DNA of 64,000 nucleotides from CAVQJU01 sp963729215 (GTDB lineage Bacteria; Acidobacteriota; Vicinamibacteria; Vicinamibacterales; CAVVIG01). The stretch spans positions 124,001-188,000 of the forward strand of contig CAVSND010000031.1 of the NCBI GenBank assembly GCA_963729215.1. The letters are read 5' to 3'. Positions 10,010 through 19,108 of this stretch are shown here, piece after piece (positions within the stretch are counted from its first letter, which is position 1; each line of letters starts with the position of its first letter). The position numbers and the translations under genes are program-made. Under the pieces are notes generated by a model, which searched no databases, was not told the origin of the DNA, and was given only the letters and a program-made list of their open reading frames with translations.

Positions 10010-11083
10010 ATGCCAAACCGCAGACGCTTCGTCAAAACGCTCGCCGGGGCCTCGGCGGCCGCCGCGCTCATGTCCGCGCGCGAACGTGTTCGGACAGACG
10101 CCTCGACGCGAAGTGTCCGTCGGGGGACGCCGGGTCAAGGTCGTCGACGTTCACGGCCACTTCGTCGAGCCGACGGAGCTGGACGTCGTCAGCGACACGA
10201 ACCTGGCCGGCAACATCAGCAACAACCTGAACGGACCCCTCGTGCTCGGTCCGGCTCGCCTTCGCACGCTGGATGAATGGGGCATCGACGTCCAGGTCCT
10301 GAGCCACCAGGGCGGATGGTGGTACGGCGCGGATCGCGAGCTGGCGCGGCGAATCGTCACCATTCAGAACGAGAAGCTGGCGCAGTGGTGCGCGGCCCAC
10401 GCGGATCGCTTCGTCGGGTCTGGCGTCCGTCGCGCTGCAGCATCCCGATCTGGCGGTCGAGCAGCTCGAGGAAGCCGTCAGCAAGACTGGGCATGCGAGG
10501 CGTCGGGATCGCCGGCCATGTCGCCGGCGAGGTGCCTCAACGGCGAAATACGATCCGTTCTGGGCCAGGGCCGAACAACTGGGCGTGCTCGTCTTCGTGC
10601 ACCCCGGCGGCGCCGACAACGTCGTCAAGGAGGGCACGCTGCGGGGGCGCGGCGATCTTGGCAACATCATCGGCAATCCGCTCGAGACGACGATCTTCTT
10701 TTCCCGGATGATTTTCGATGGGACGCTGGACCGGTTCCCGCAGCTGAAGTTCTGCGGCGCGCACGCCGGCGGCTACCTGCCGTCGTACCTCGGCCGAACG
10801 GACGTGACCTGCGACGCGCGCACCAACGCCAACTGCGCCAACAAGAAACATCCGCGGGACTACTTCAGGGGGCAGATTCTCGCCGACTCGATGGTGTTCA
10901 GCGACGAGGGCCTCCGCCATCTCGTGGCCGAGATGGGCGCCAGCTCAGGTCGTCTACGGCACCGACATCCCGTTCAACTGGCCGGCGCCCGTGGATTTGA
11001 TCCTCAAGGCGCCCTCTCTCAGCGACGCCGACAAGATCGCGATCCTCGGCGGAAACGCCGCGAAGCTGCTGAAGATCGCGTAA
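10010..11083 (+). CDS. Tat-exported amidohydrolase-2 (PF04909, ACMSD-like) protein, several frame breaks
   Basis: Restored length is about 355 residues. It opens with a twin-arginine signal (MPNRRRFVKTLAGASAAAA). Metal-site elements of the ACMSD/resorcylate decarboxylase-like amidohydrolases follow: VVDVHGHF (HxH), VFVHPGGADN, FCGAHAGGYLPSYLGR and the late Asp in VVYGTDIPFNWP. These enzymes decarboxylate or hydrolyse aromatic or cyclic acids; the substrate here is unknown. At least five frame breaks occur (about 10085, 10430, 10490, 10540 and 10940), each repaired by removing one base, for example SARNVFGQTPRREVSVGG at the first. The stop is TAA 11081-11083. Confidence 0.75.
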
Positions 11084-11132
11084 GCGGCCGGCTTATGCCG
11101 TGCACGGCGTCCGCCTGAAGGCGGACGCTACG
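11082..11132. repeat. Palindromic repeat between convergent genes
   Basis: It contains the perfect palindrome GTCCGCCTGAAGGCGGAC at 11109-11126 followed by GCTACG, with a partial GCGGCCGGCTTATGCCG on its left. It fills the whole 49-bp gap between the amidohydrolase and the PQQ dehydrogenase and could act as a bidirectional terminator. Confidence 0.75.
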
Positions 11133-12775
11133 CTACTGCCTCAGGGCAAACGCAAACAGCGAACTGCCGGCGGCGACCGCCACGTATTGGCGTCCGCCGA
11201 CGGCGTATGTCATCGGGCCTGACGCCACCTGGCCGCCCACGGTGGATTTCCAGAGCAGCGCGCCCGTGCGGGCGTTCAACGCGAAGAAGTACCCTTCGTT
11301 TCCGCCGGTGAAGACCAGGTCGGAAGCGGTGGTCAGGATGCCCGGCCTGCGTGAACTCCGTCATCTTGTATTCCCACTTCAGATCGCCGGTGTGCGGATC
11401 GATCGCGCGAACGGCTCCGTAGCCTTCGTCTTCCGTCCGGTAGCCGACCGGTCCGACGCGCAGGCCCTGGGGCACCGTGTTTCGCGCCGTTCCGCCGTTG
11501 AACCCTCGGCCCTCGGCGAACTCCGCCGGGTCGCTTGACGTAGATCGACGAGTAGTTCACCCAGGTCGGAATGTAGAACAGGCCGGTGCGCGGGCTGAAC
11601 GACGGGTTGTACCAGTTCGTGCCGCCCTGGTTGCCGGGATAGATGAGCGTGCCCTCCGCCGTGGGCACCTGGCCGGGGACCCGCCGCGGCCTGCCGTTGT
11701 CATCGAAGCCATCGGCCCAGTTCACGCGAACGAACGGTTTACCGAGGAGGAACTGCCCCGTCCCGCGATCGAGCACGTAGAAGAACCCGTTGCGGTTGGC
11801 AAACATCATCACCTTGCGCGAGCCGCCGTTCCAGGCGATCTCGCCGAGGACCGGGACCTGTACGGCGTCGTAATCGAACTCGTCGTGAGGCGAAAACTGA
11901 TAGTGCCACTTCAGTTTCCCCGTGTCGGCGTCGAGCGCCACCACCGACGAGGTGTAGAGGTTGTCGCCGAGGCGGACGTCGCCGTTGTAGTCCGGGCCGG
12001 CGTTACCGATGCCCCAATAGGTCAGGTTGAGATCGGGATCGTACGAGCCCGTCACCCAGATCGAGCCGCCGCCGCGCTTCCACGAGTCGCCCGACCAGGT
12101 TTCGTGGCCGGCCTCGCCCGGTCCCGGAATCGTGTAGAAGCGCCAGACTTCCTTCCCGCTCTTCGCGTCGAACGCGGCGATGAACCCGCGGATGCCGAAC
12201 TCGCCGCCAGCCGTGCCGACGATGACCTTGTCTTTGACGACGAGCGGCGCGTGCGTGAACGCGTACCCGGCCTCGGGGCTCGCGACCGCAGTGTCCCAGA
12301 GCGGACGTCCGTTCTTCGCATCCACGGCGACGAGATGTCCATCGATCGTGCCCATGAACAGCGTGTCGCCAAGAATCGCGACGCCGCGATTGACGCGGCC
12401 GCAGCACGGACGCGACTCCTGCGACGGATGATACGAGTACATCCAGAAGGTCCGGCCGGTCGTGGCGTCGAGCGCCAGCAGATCGTTCGGGGCCTGGACG
12501 GTGTACATGATGCCGTCCACGACCAGCGCCGTGGTCTCGAATTTCTCGAGCGACCGCGCCTGGAAGATCCACTGCAGCTCGAGATTCTTGACGTTCTCCG
12601 GCGTAATCTGCGCCAGCTGGCTGAAACGCTGGCTCTGCATCGTGCCGGAGTAGGTCAGCCAGTTCTGCGGCTCCCGATCCGCGCGCATCAGACGCTCGAA
12701 CGAGACCTGCGCCTGCGGCACGGCCGCGGCCAGGAGCAGCATCAGCAGCAACGCCCGGGATGTCTTGGTCGTCAT
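11133..12775 (-). CDS. PQQ-dependent alcohol dehydrogenase-like quinoprotein (two frame breaks)
   Basis: About 547 residues with a signal peptide and an eight-bladed quinoprotein propeller. The adjacent-cysteine motif RPCCGRVNRGVAI is the PQQ-capping disulfide of quinoprotein alcohol dehydrogenases; tryptophan-docking repeats (LDATTGRTFW, VDAKNGRPLW, FDAKSGKEVW, LDADTGKLKWHY) and GGTNWYNPSFSP follow. It should oxidise a primary alcohol in the periplasm. Frame breaks near 11490 and 11345 are repaired by dropping a C and a G (VKRPAEFAEGRGF and FTQAGILTTASDL). There is no C-terminal haem domain; the electron acceptor is presumably the diheme cytochrome just upstream, whose stop overlaps this ATG (ATGA). 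Confidence 0.88.
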
Positions 12776-13557
12776 TTGTCCGCCTTCACGCCCGTCAGCC
12801 CGGCCAGGTACCGGATCACATCGATGCGCTCGTCGGCGCTGAGCGTGTCGCGATACGACGGCATCGAGGAAGTGGTCACGAACCCGTACTCGCGCAGGCT
12901 GGACTTGGCGAACGACCGGAGCCTCTCCTGCGAATCGATCAGCAGCACGGCGAAGGTGTCGTGGTTGAGCAGCCGGCCCGTGGTGGTTGCGCCATCCCGG
13001 GTCACGACGCGAAACGATCGGTTGGCCGGAAGAATCTCGGCGCCGGGATCGACAAGCGCGCGGCCGAGTTCCTCCACCTTACGCAACTGACCGATGTCGC
13101 TCAGGTCCGGGCCCACGCGCGAGCCGGTCCCATTCACACGGTGACACGTCGCGCACTTGCCCTTGCCGTCGAAGATCACCTTGCCGCGATCCGCGTTGCC
13201 GGGGACGAGGGAGATCGGCGTCGATACCCGCGATCGCAGGTAGGCAATCAGGTTGGTGAGCTGCGGCTCCGAGAACCGGTTCGGGGGCATCGCCGTCCCG
13301 GGGAGGCCGTTCCTGATGGTCCGGGTCAGGTCGTCGTCTGTCGGCGAGTTGCGGAACTGGGCGCGGCCCAGATCCACGCCGAACACCATGTCGCCTTCCG
13401 CGCCGTGGCATCCGGTACACGTCGACGTGAACAGCCGCTCGCCCTCTCGAACATCGTCGGCGGTCACTTCGTGCTGGGCGAACGAGTCCGGGGTCGCGGC
13501 CAGGAGGATCCCGGCCAGCAGGACGAAAGCGCGGAGACGAGGTCGCCACATGCGCAT
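12772..13557 (-). CDS. Diheme c-type cytochrome with Planctomycete-type haem-binding domain
   Basis: 261 residues with a signal peptide. Two haem sites are seen: CTGCH at about residue 46 within a class I cytochrome domain (VREGERLFTSTCTGCHG to LTNLIAYLRS) and CATCH further on in GKVIFDGKGKCATCHRVNG. The second lies in a domain with DPGAEILPANRSFRVVTRDG and LREYGFVTTSSMPSYRDTLS, as in the TIGR02603 haem-binding family. It is translationally coupled to the PQQ dehydrogenase and most likely takes its electrons in the periplasm. Confidence 0.9.
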   Translation of the reverse strand: MRMWRPRLRAFVLLAGILLAATPDSFAQHEVTADDVREGERLFTSTCTGCHGAEGDMVFGVDLGRAQFRNSPTDDDLTRTIRNGLPGTAMPPNRFSEPQLTNLIAYLRSRVSTPISLVPGNADRGKVIFDGKGKCATCHRVNGTGSRVGPDLSDIGQLRKVEELGRALVDPGAEILPANRSFRVVTRDGATTTGRLLNHDTFAVLLIDSQERLRSFAKSSLREYGFVTTSSMPSYRDTLSADERIDVIRYLAGLTGVKADK

Positions 13558-13573
13558 GCTGCCTATTCGTGGC

Positions 13574-13591
13574 GTCCGGCTTCAGCCGGAC
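13574..13591. repeat. Variant REP palindrome
   Basis: GTCCGGCTTCAGCCGGAC is a perfect 18-base palindrome and a sequence variant of the GTCCGCCTGAAGGCGGAC element. It lies between the divergent cytochrome and sigma-factor genes. Confidence 0.7.
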
Positions 13592-13646
13592 GGTCAGGAG
13601 AGCGCGTATTGTAAGACAGTTTCTTCGCCAGCGACTACCTTACTGA

Positions 13647-14177
13647 GTGGTGGATACCGCGGTCGGCCAGGACGCGCTCTACGAGCAGGCCGCTGCCAGC
13701 TACGGCGCGGCAATCGAGCGCCTGGCACGGGCGTACGAGCCTGACCCGGACAAACGCCGCGATCTCGTGCAGGACATCCACGTGGGGCTCTGGCGGAGCT
13801 TCGCGAGCTTTGACGGCCGCTGTTCGCTCAGAACCTGGGTGTACCGCGTCGCCCACAACGTCGTCACCTCTGAGGTTCTGCGTCGCCGCGGCAAGGAACC
13901 CGCGCTCGTCAGCCTCGACGCGCTGGCCTCGATGCCAGATGGCCACGACGGAGAGCGGGCTGCCGAGCGCCACATGGCGCTCGAACGGCTCCTGGCGCTC
14001 GTGCAGACGCTCGAGCCACTTGATCGGCGCGTGATCCTGCTCTACCTCGAGGACATCGACGCGGCGTCGATCGGCGAGATCACCGGACTCTCCGCCGGCA
14101 ACGTCGCGACGAAAGTCCATCGCATCAAACAGATTCTGTCGCGGCGTTTCCACCAGGGTGTGAACCATGGCGCATGA
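13647..14177 (+). CDS. ECF-type RNA polymerase sigma factor
   Basis: 176 residues with the two ECF regions. Sigma-2 reads RRDLVQDIHVGLWRSFASFD and SLRTWVYRVAHNVVTSEVLR; sigma-4 reads LEPLDRRVILLYLEDIDAAS and IGEITGLSAGNVATKVHRIK. Region 3 is absent, as expected for the class. It redirects RNA polymerase to its own promoters. The stop overlaps the ATG of the following membrane protein (ATGA), which suggests that protein is its regulator. The start is GTG 13647, with a second GTG next to it. Confidence 0.92.
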   Translation: MVDTAVGQDALYEQAAASYGAAIERLARAYEPDPDKRRDLVQDIHVGLWRSFASFDGRCSLRTWVYRVAHNVVTSEVLRRRGKEPALVSLDALASMPDGHDGERAAERHMALERLLALVQTLEPLDRRVILLYLEDIDAASIGEITGLSAGNVATKVHRIKQILSRRFHQGVNHGA

Positions 14178-14745
14178 GGATCAGAGGCGATCTCAACAGG
14201 CTCTGGCAGGACCAACCCACAGAGGAGGTGCGCATGGCGATCGAGGACATCCGCAATCGTGCCCGCAAGATGGAAAGAGAACGGTTGGCTGGCGCAATCT
14301 GCGGGAGTACGCGGGCGCTGTGATCGTGCTGGTTGCTGCGTGGTCTTCGGATCGGCGCGAGAGGCAACGTCACCGTGCTCACCGGTGGTGGGTTCATGGT
14401 TCTGGCAACGTTCTACATCGTCTACCACCTGCACCGATTCGGTGCGGTGCGGTCCATGCCGTCAGAACTGGGACTGAGGGATTGTCTCGATTTCCACCGG
14501 GCGGAGCTCGTGCGTCAGCGGGATCTGATCTCGAGCGTCTGGTGGTGGTACCTGCTGCCGTTCGTGCCGGGCTTGGCGCTCATCATGATCGGGCGGGCCA
14601 TCGAGCGCCCCGACCGGCTGGCTACGTCGCCCTTGGAGTAGACGGCGGTCTTCGTCGTCACGTTCATCGTCATCGGCAAGATGAACGAACGCGTCGCGCG
14701 GCGAGACTACAGCGGCGGATCGACGACCTCGATCGGGCGCGCTAG
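14174..14745 (+). CDS. Membrane protein coupled to the ECF sigma factor, possible anti-sigma (frame breaks)
   Basis: A short cytoplasmic N-terminus (MRIRGDLNRLWQDQPTEEVR, MAIEDIRNRARKME) is followed by three hydrophobic stretches: WRNLREYAGAVIVLVAAW, GGFMVLATFYIVYHL and WWWYLLPFVPGLALIMIG, with FHRAELVRQRDLISSV between. I recognise this layout from small proteins next to ECF sigma factors in Acidobacteria; an anti-sigma role is inferred, with no zinc motif to prove it. The frame changes near 14280, 14340 and 14640. The first of these needs an added base, unlike almost every other break in the window. The restored C-terminus ends LQRRIDDLDRAR at TAG 14743-14745. Confidence 0.6.
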
Positions 14746-14748
14746 CCG

Positions 14749-15667
14749 CTATTTCTTGTTCGAGCTCGTCGTAGATCGCCTGGATGGCCGCCTTGGTGCG
14801 CGCGGACTCGTAGCCGGCGTATTTGGTCGTCAGATTGATCGACGCCGCCGCATCGTCCACGCTCTTGCCAGCCTTCATCGCTGCCTCGACGGCCGCGAGC
14901 AGATCGGCATTGAACCGCTGGTACTCCTGCAGGTCCTTCCACTGCTGAACAGGCTGGTGGCCGCCGATGACCGTGTCCACGTTCTTGATGCCCTTCAGCG
15001 CCTTGTCCAGCGTCTTCGGCATGTCCACGCCGCTGCCGCCGTTGGTCCGGTCCAGGAACGGCGCGTCCTTCCACGGAAACAGATCGCCCATGTGCATGGT
15101 CCGCAGCGCCGGGAAGACGACGAAGGTGTCGCCGTCGGTGTGCCCGCGGCCGAAGTAGTACAGGTCGATCTGGTCCTTCCCTGCCCCAATCGCCATCTTG
15201 TCCTTGTACGTCCGCTTCGGCAGGAATTTGGCGTTGTCGCCTTTGAAGGCGTCCATCCTGGCCATGTTCGCCGCCGTGTTCTCCTGCACGATCGTCTCGA
15301 CCGACGTGCCGAAGAACGCGTTGCTGCCCGTATGGTCGCCGTGCGTATGCGTATTGATGATGGTCGTGATCGGCTTGTCGGTGACGGACCGCACACGGTC
15401 GAGGATGATCTGTCCCCACCCTGCGAGCTTGGTGTCGACGATGACGACGCCCGCGGCGGTGATGAAGACTGCGGTATTGCCGCCGCTGAAGGCGTCCCGG
15501 TTCGCGGTGCCCGAGCCCGTGATGATGTAGAGGTTGTCCTTGACCTTCTCGATCTTGGTGGCCGCCACCGCTGCAGCCGAAAGCCCTGCCTGCGGCGCCT
15601 GAGCAGCGCCGGCCATCGACAACGCGCCGGTGGCGATGAGCAGACCGAGCACGAGTCCACGGGTCAT
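14749..15667 (-). CDS. Secreted metallo-beta-lactamase-fold hydrolase
   Basis: About 305 residues from the ATG at 15667, which follows AGGAGG, with a signal peptide. The metal motif THTHGDHTGSN is intact (HxHxDH), and later ligands lie in GRGHTDGDTFVVF and VIGGHQPVQQW. It is a generic MBL-fold hydrolase; no feature picks a substrate. The C-terminus is frame-broken at about 14757: dropping one base gives IYDELNKK and a stop at 14749-14751, 3 bp from the convergent membrane-protein gene, whereas the uncorrected frame reads far into that gene. Confidence 0.82.
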
Positions 15668-15698
15668 GGAGACCTCCTTTTCCACACGGTCGTAGCGT

Positions 15699-16964
15699 TT
15701 AACGCATCCATCGGACAATTCCCGCCACGCCGTCGACGGCAACCTGCGCGCCGTCGGGGATTCTCCGGGTGGCGTCGGCCACGCCCAGCACCATCGGCAC
15801 GCCCCTCTCACGCGCAAGGGACGCCATGTGCGATGTGCTGCCCCCGCGTTCGGTCACGACGCCGGCCACTCGCGGCAGGATGTGACTGAGCGCCGGCCCG
15901 CCGACCCGCGTCACCAGCACGTCGCCCGGTGCGACGCGTCCGATCTCGCACTCGCAGTTGATGACGACGGCCCGTCCGGCGCCCCAGCCAACGCCCGCCG
16001 GATGTCCGCTGAGGCGCGGGTGTTGCAGCCAGACCTCGTCCGGGACGTGCGCGGCCTGCAGGTGCAGCGGCCGCGCCTGCAGCAACCTGACGCCCACCGC
16101 TTCGTCTTCGTCGAGCGCCCATTCGATCTCCACCGGTGCGCCGGCGATCTCCTCGGCCCGCTGGAGCATCCGCCCGAGTTCCAGCACGCGCGCCTCGTCG
16201 AGGCAGGGCTCGGCGGCGCGCGCCTGCGACACAGCCTCCGTCGTCGGAGCGCGCAGATGCGAACAGGCGACGGCGTGATCCTTCTCGCCAACGGCGACCC
16301 GCAGCAGCTCGCCCTCCTGGCTGATCTCGTAGCGATCGGGCGTGACCTCGCCTTGCGCGATGGAAGACCCGAGGCCCCACGTCGCGCTGATCAACATCTC
16401 GCCGCCAGCGGTCCGGCTCAGCCCGCCGCCCGACGCGCGCGCGCGCACGAGCGGCTGAATCAGCACGGCCATCGCCGTGTCCGCGGGATCGAGGTCGTGC
16501 GTCGCCATGTACCGCAGCGCCCTCGTGGACCAGAGCGCGGCCCAGCAGGCGCGAACGGCCGTCACGAATTCCGATTCGATCTCGAGGCCGAGGTAGCTCT
16601 CGAACTGCCCGGCGAAACTGGATCCGTGGCGATCTTCGACGAGCGCTGACGAACGCACGGCTGTAAGAGCGCCGCCGGTTCTGGCCACCAGGTCCCGCCA
16701 CGCGTCGAGAAGCGGCTCGAGAATCGATGGCAGGATTGGCTGCTCGAGCAATTCGAGCTTCATGCGCAGCGCATGCCGCCGCGCCTCGGCCGGATCGTCC
16801 GCCGCAAAGGCGCCTCGCGCGGAAGACTCCAGGCCGAGCGCCTCGAGCTGAAGCCGATACGCGGCCGCATCGAGGCAGATGCCGTCAGGGATCGGCAGGC
16901 CGGCCTGTCCGAGCGCCGCGAGATTCGCGGCCTTCGGACCGAAACGAGCCAGCGTCAGTCGGCC
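15699..16964 (-). CDS. PEP synthase/PPDK-like protein (ATP-binding plus phosphohistidine domain), N-terminus uncertain
   Basis: The open frame of about 420 residues starts after a stop at 16965-16967 with LARFGPKAANLAALGQAGLP, the start of the PEP-synthase ATP-grasp domain, and continues with AVRSSALVEDRHGSSFAGQF, WGLGSSIAQGEVTPDRYEI and VEIEWALD. The swivelling domain ends the protein with TERGGSTSHMASLARERGVP, where the His is the phosphoryl carrier. The C-terminal TIM barrel of PEP synthase is missing, so it should phosphorylate a small molecule or be a degenerate member. No start codon lies before LARFGPK, so the first residues are probably lost to a frame break; the ATG at 16763 is internal to the domain. 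Confidence 0.75.
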   Translation of the reverse strand, partial: GRLTLARFGPKAANLAALGQAGLPIPDGICLDAAAYRLQLEALGLESSARGAFAADDPAEARRHALRMKLELLEQPILPSILEPLLDAWRDLVARTGGALTAVRSSALVEDRHGSSFAGQFESYLGLEIESEFVTAVRACWAALWSTRALRYMATHDLDPADTAMAVLIQPLVRARASGGGLSRTAGGEMLISATWGLGSSIAQGEVTPDRYEISQEGELLRVAVGEKDHAVACSHLRAPTTEAVSQARAAEPCLDEARVLELGRMLQRAEEIAGAPVEIEWALDEDEAVGVRLLQARPLHLQAAHVPDEVWLQHPRLSGHPAGVGWGAGRAVVINCECEIGRVAPGDVLVTRVGGPALSHILPRVAGVVTERGGSTSHMASLARERGVPMVLGVADATRRIPDGAQVAVDGVAGIVRWMR

Positions 16965-17018
16965 TCAGGCGAACTGAGCGTGACAGAGCAAGTGGAAGTC
17001 ATAAAACGCCGACTGGCT

Positions 17019-17075
17019 CGTAGCGTCCGCCTTCAGGCGGACGTCGACGGCTGGCTTGAAGCCAGCACTGCTACG
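17019..17075. repeat. Composite palindromic repeat bracketed by CGTAGC/GCTACG
   Basis: CGTAGC, then the palindrome GTCCGCCTTCAGGCGGAC (17025-17042), then GGCTGGCTTGAAGCCAGC (about 17049-17066), then GCTACG (17070-17075). The outer hexamers are inverted copies, giving a two-palindrome unit. It lies 3 bp from the stop of the M24 gene. Confidence 0.8.
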
Positions 17076-17078
17076 CTC

Positions 17079-18347
17079 CTATTTCACGTGGTCCCCGTAC
17101 CCAGGTATCGGATCCACCACCGTGATCTGCTTGACCGGGAAGTTCGAGATGATCTCGACGCTGTCCTCGTGGACGATCAACATCTCTTCGATGCGGACAC
17201 CCCAGCGGAACATCTTCCCGTGCTGGGTTTCGAGCGCGAACACCATGCCCGCCTTGATCTCGATCGGGTGATCGAGCGACCAGATGCGCGAGATGACCGG
17301 CGGATCGTACTGCGCAAGGCCGAGGCCGTGGCCCCAGAGGTTCGCGGCGGCCTGGTCCTCTTCCTTGTAGCCGTAGGCTTCCTGCGCCGATGGCCACTTC
17401 GAGGCGATTTCCCTGGTGGTCGTCCCGGCCTTCACCGCGCCGATCGAGTCGTACAGCCACTTGAGCGCCGTGGCGTACACATCCTTCTGTTCCTGGCTCG
17501 GTTCCTTGCCGACGCAGTACGTCCGGTAGTAGCACGACTTGTAGCCGTTCCACGTCAGCGCCGCGAGATCCATGAACACGATGTCGCCCGGCTGGATGAT
17601 GCGGTCGGAGAAATTGCGCCAGTTGGGCCACGTGTTCGGCCCCGACGAGACGATGACGTCCTCGACGTCCTCCATCCCCGGGATGTTGTACAGGAACTGC
17701 ATGATGTGGGCGGTGACCTGGTTCTCCGTGACGCCCGGGCGCAGGAACCGCATCGTTTCCCAGTGCGCGGCGTCGCCGATCGCGCCGACGATGCGGAGGC
17801 ATTCCTGCTCGTCGACGTTCTTGACGGCGCGCGCTTCCATCATGGGCGTCATGCCGTCCACCCAGTCGATGTTCGCGTCCTTGAACGCCTGAATCATGTT
17901 GATGTCGATGAAGTCCACGCCGAGCTTCATCCCGGCGACGCCGCTCTTCTTCATCTGCTCGAGCGCCGCCTTGGTAAACTTGCCGACCTGCTGCCGTGAG
18001 GCCGCGCCGGCGGCGCCTTTAATCCAGGCGTACGACCACTTGACGTTCTCTTTCGGAATCCACGGCGAGTGCCGCTCGATCTGGAAGCCGAGGTCGCCCT
18101 GCTCGAACAGCACCGGCGGATCGTCTCCGCAGAGCATCGCGTAGCGCAGCCCGGGCTTCAGGCGATTCCAGCCCGGCGTCAACGTGCCCGTGAGGTATCG
18201 CACGTTCTCGTCGTACATGCAGATCATGGCGCCGAGGCCGTGGGCCTTCATGCGCTCGCGGGCGCGCTCCAGCCGGTACTTCCGCATGCGATCCCAGTTG
18301 ACGCGCTGCTGCCAGTCGAGTCCCGCGATTCCGAAGTTCGCTCCCAT
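17079..18347 (-). CDS. M24-family (creatinase/prolidase-like) hydrolase with altered metal site
   Basis: 422 residues from the ATG at 18347, placed by GGGAG upstream. The N-terminal creatinase domain reads RMRKYRLERARERMKAHGLG and the pita-bread domain follows. Expected metal ligands are Asp (VFMDLAALTWNGY), Asp, His (LWGHGLGLAQYD), Glu (FALETQHG) and Glu (VRIEEMLIV). The second Asp is not there: GYKSCYYRTY stands where prolidases have GYxSDxTRT, so Cys replaces Asp. It may be a creatinase-like hydrolase or lyase rather than an aminopeptidase P. No signal peptide is seen, so it is probably cytoplasmic. Confidence 0.85.
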   Translation of the reverse strand: MGANFGIAGLDWQQRVNWDRMRKYRLERARERMKAHGLGAMICMYDENVRYLTGTLTPGWNRLKPGLRYAMLCGDDPPVLFEQGDLGFQIERHSPWIPKENVKWSYAWIKGAAGAASRQQVGKFTKAALEQMKKSGVAGMKLGVDFIDINMIQAFKDANIDWVDGMTPMMEARAVKNVDEQECLRIVGAIGDAAHWETMRFLRPGVTENQVTAHIMQFLYNIPGMEDVEDVIVSSGPNTWPNWRNFSDRIIQPGDIVFMDLAALTWNGYKSCYYRTYCVGKEPSQEQKDVYATALKWLYDSIGAVKAGTTTREIASKWPSAQEAYGYKEEDQAAANLWGHGLGLAQYDPPVISRIWSLDHPIEIKAGMVFALETQHGKMFRWGVRIEEMLIVHEDSVEIISNFPVKQITVVDPIPGYGDHVK

Positions 18348-18445
18348 GTTCGCTCCCGCCTCGTGTGGTAAGGGGAAAATCGGCTGATGCCGAATGTGAA
18401 GCATTACGTGGAGCCCGTACTCGAGTCAAGAGCGTATACTCTCGG

Positions 18446-18480
18446 GGCTCGTGGCTCGTGGCTCGTGGCTCGTGGCTCGG
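18446..18480. repeat. GGCTCGT heptamer array
   Basis: Five tandem copies of the 7-base word GGCTCGT/GCTCGTG, ending 33 bp before the VOC gene and inside its leader. The same array recurs at 43935-43974. Confidence 0.85.
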
Positions 18481-18513
18481 GCCCATGACACGCGAAAACG
18501 TCAGGGAGGCATC

Positions 18514-18999
18514 ATGCGCACCTCATTGGTTCTCATTGTCGGCATCGTGATCGGCGCGGCGATTGCGCCCGGGTCCGCGCAGGACCAGAAGTTACCGGGA
18601 GACAACTACGTCAACCACGTCGGCTTCGCGGTCGACAACTTCGACGAGGCGTTCAACTTCTACACGCAGAAGATGGGGTTCCGCGAGGCCTTCACGGTGA
18701 AGGATGCCGCCGGCAAGCCGCAGCTCGCGTACGTCCAGGTCAGCCGCAACACGTTCGTGGAAATCCAGCAGGCCAACGCCAACCGCAAAGCAGGGCTGAA
18801 CCATTTCGGCCTGCACGTCGCCAACCTCAAGGACGTCGTCGCCTCGCTCAAGACGCGCGGCGTGATGGTGGACGACGTGCGCGTCCGGCCTGACGATTCG
18901 TCGGTGTCGAACGCCACGGATCCCAACGGCCTGCGAATCGAGATGTTTGAATTCGGACCCGGATCCCCGCAGGGCAAGGCCATCGCGAGCTGGAAGTAG
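18514..18999 (+). CDS. Secreted VOC (glyoxalase/bleomycin-resistance fold) protein
   Basis: 161 residues from the ATG after GGGAGG, with a signal peptide (MRTSLVLIVGIVIGAAIAPG). Paired beta-alpha-beta units are seen: NHVGFAVDNFDEAFNFYTQK and LNHFGLHVANLKDVVASLKT, ending TDPNGLRIEMFEFGPGSPQG. Potential metal ligands are His in NHV, Glu in FVEIQ, His in NHFG and Glu in RIEMFE. A close sister with the same layout is encoded at 57459-57953. Export is unusual for the VOC fold; the substrate is unknown. Confidence 0.88.
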   Translation: MRTSLVLIVGIVIGAAIAPGSAQDQKLPGDNYVNHVGFAVDNFDEAFNFYTQKMGFREAFTVKDAAGKPQLAYVQVSRNTFVEIQQANANRKAGLNHFGLHVANLKDVVASLKTRGVMVDDVRVRPDDSSVSNATDPNGLRIEMFEFGPGSPQGKAIASWK

Positions 19000-19013
19000 A
19001 AGAGCCTGCTATC

Positions 19014-19100
19014 ACGAAGACACGATCGCACGAAGACCTCGTTCCAGAGTGACTTGGTGGTTTCAGATCAGATCCTCTGCGATCCCTGCGATCTCTGCGT
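19014..19100. repeat. Mixed short-word repeat (CACGAAGA and CTGCGATC words)
   Basis: TCACGAAGACACGATCGCACGAAGACC (words of 8-10 bases) is followed by GATCCTCTGCGATCCCTGCG and ATCTCTGCGTT. These words are also used in the hairpins at 61053-61127 and 23769-23880, but here the inverted halves are missing. It separates two convergent genes. Confidence 0.65.
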
Positions 19101-19108
19101 TATGGTCT

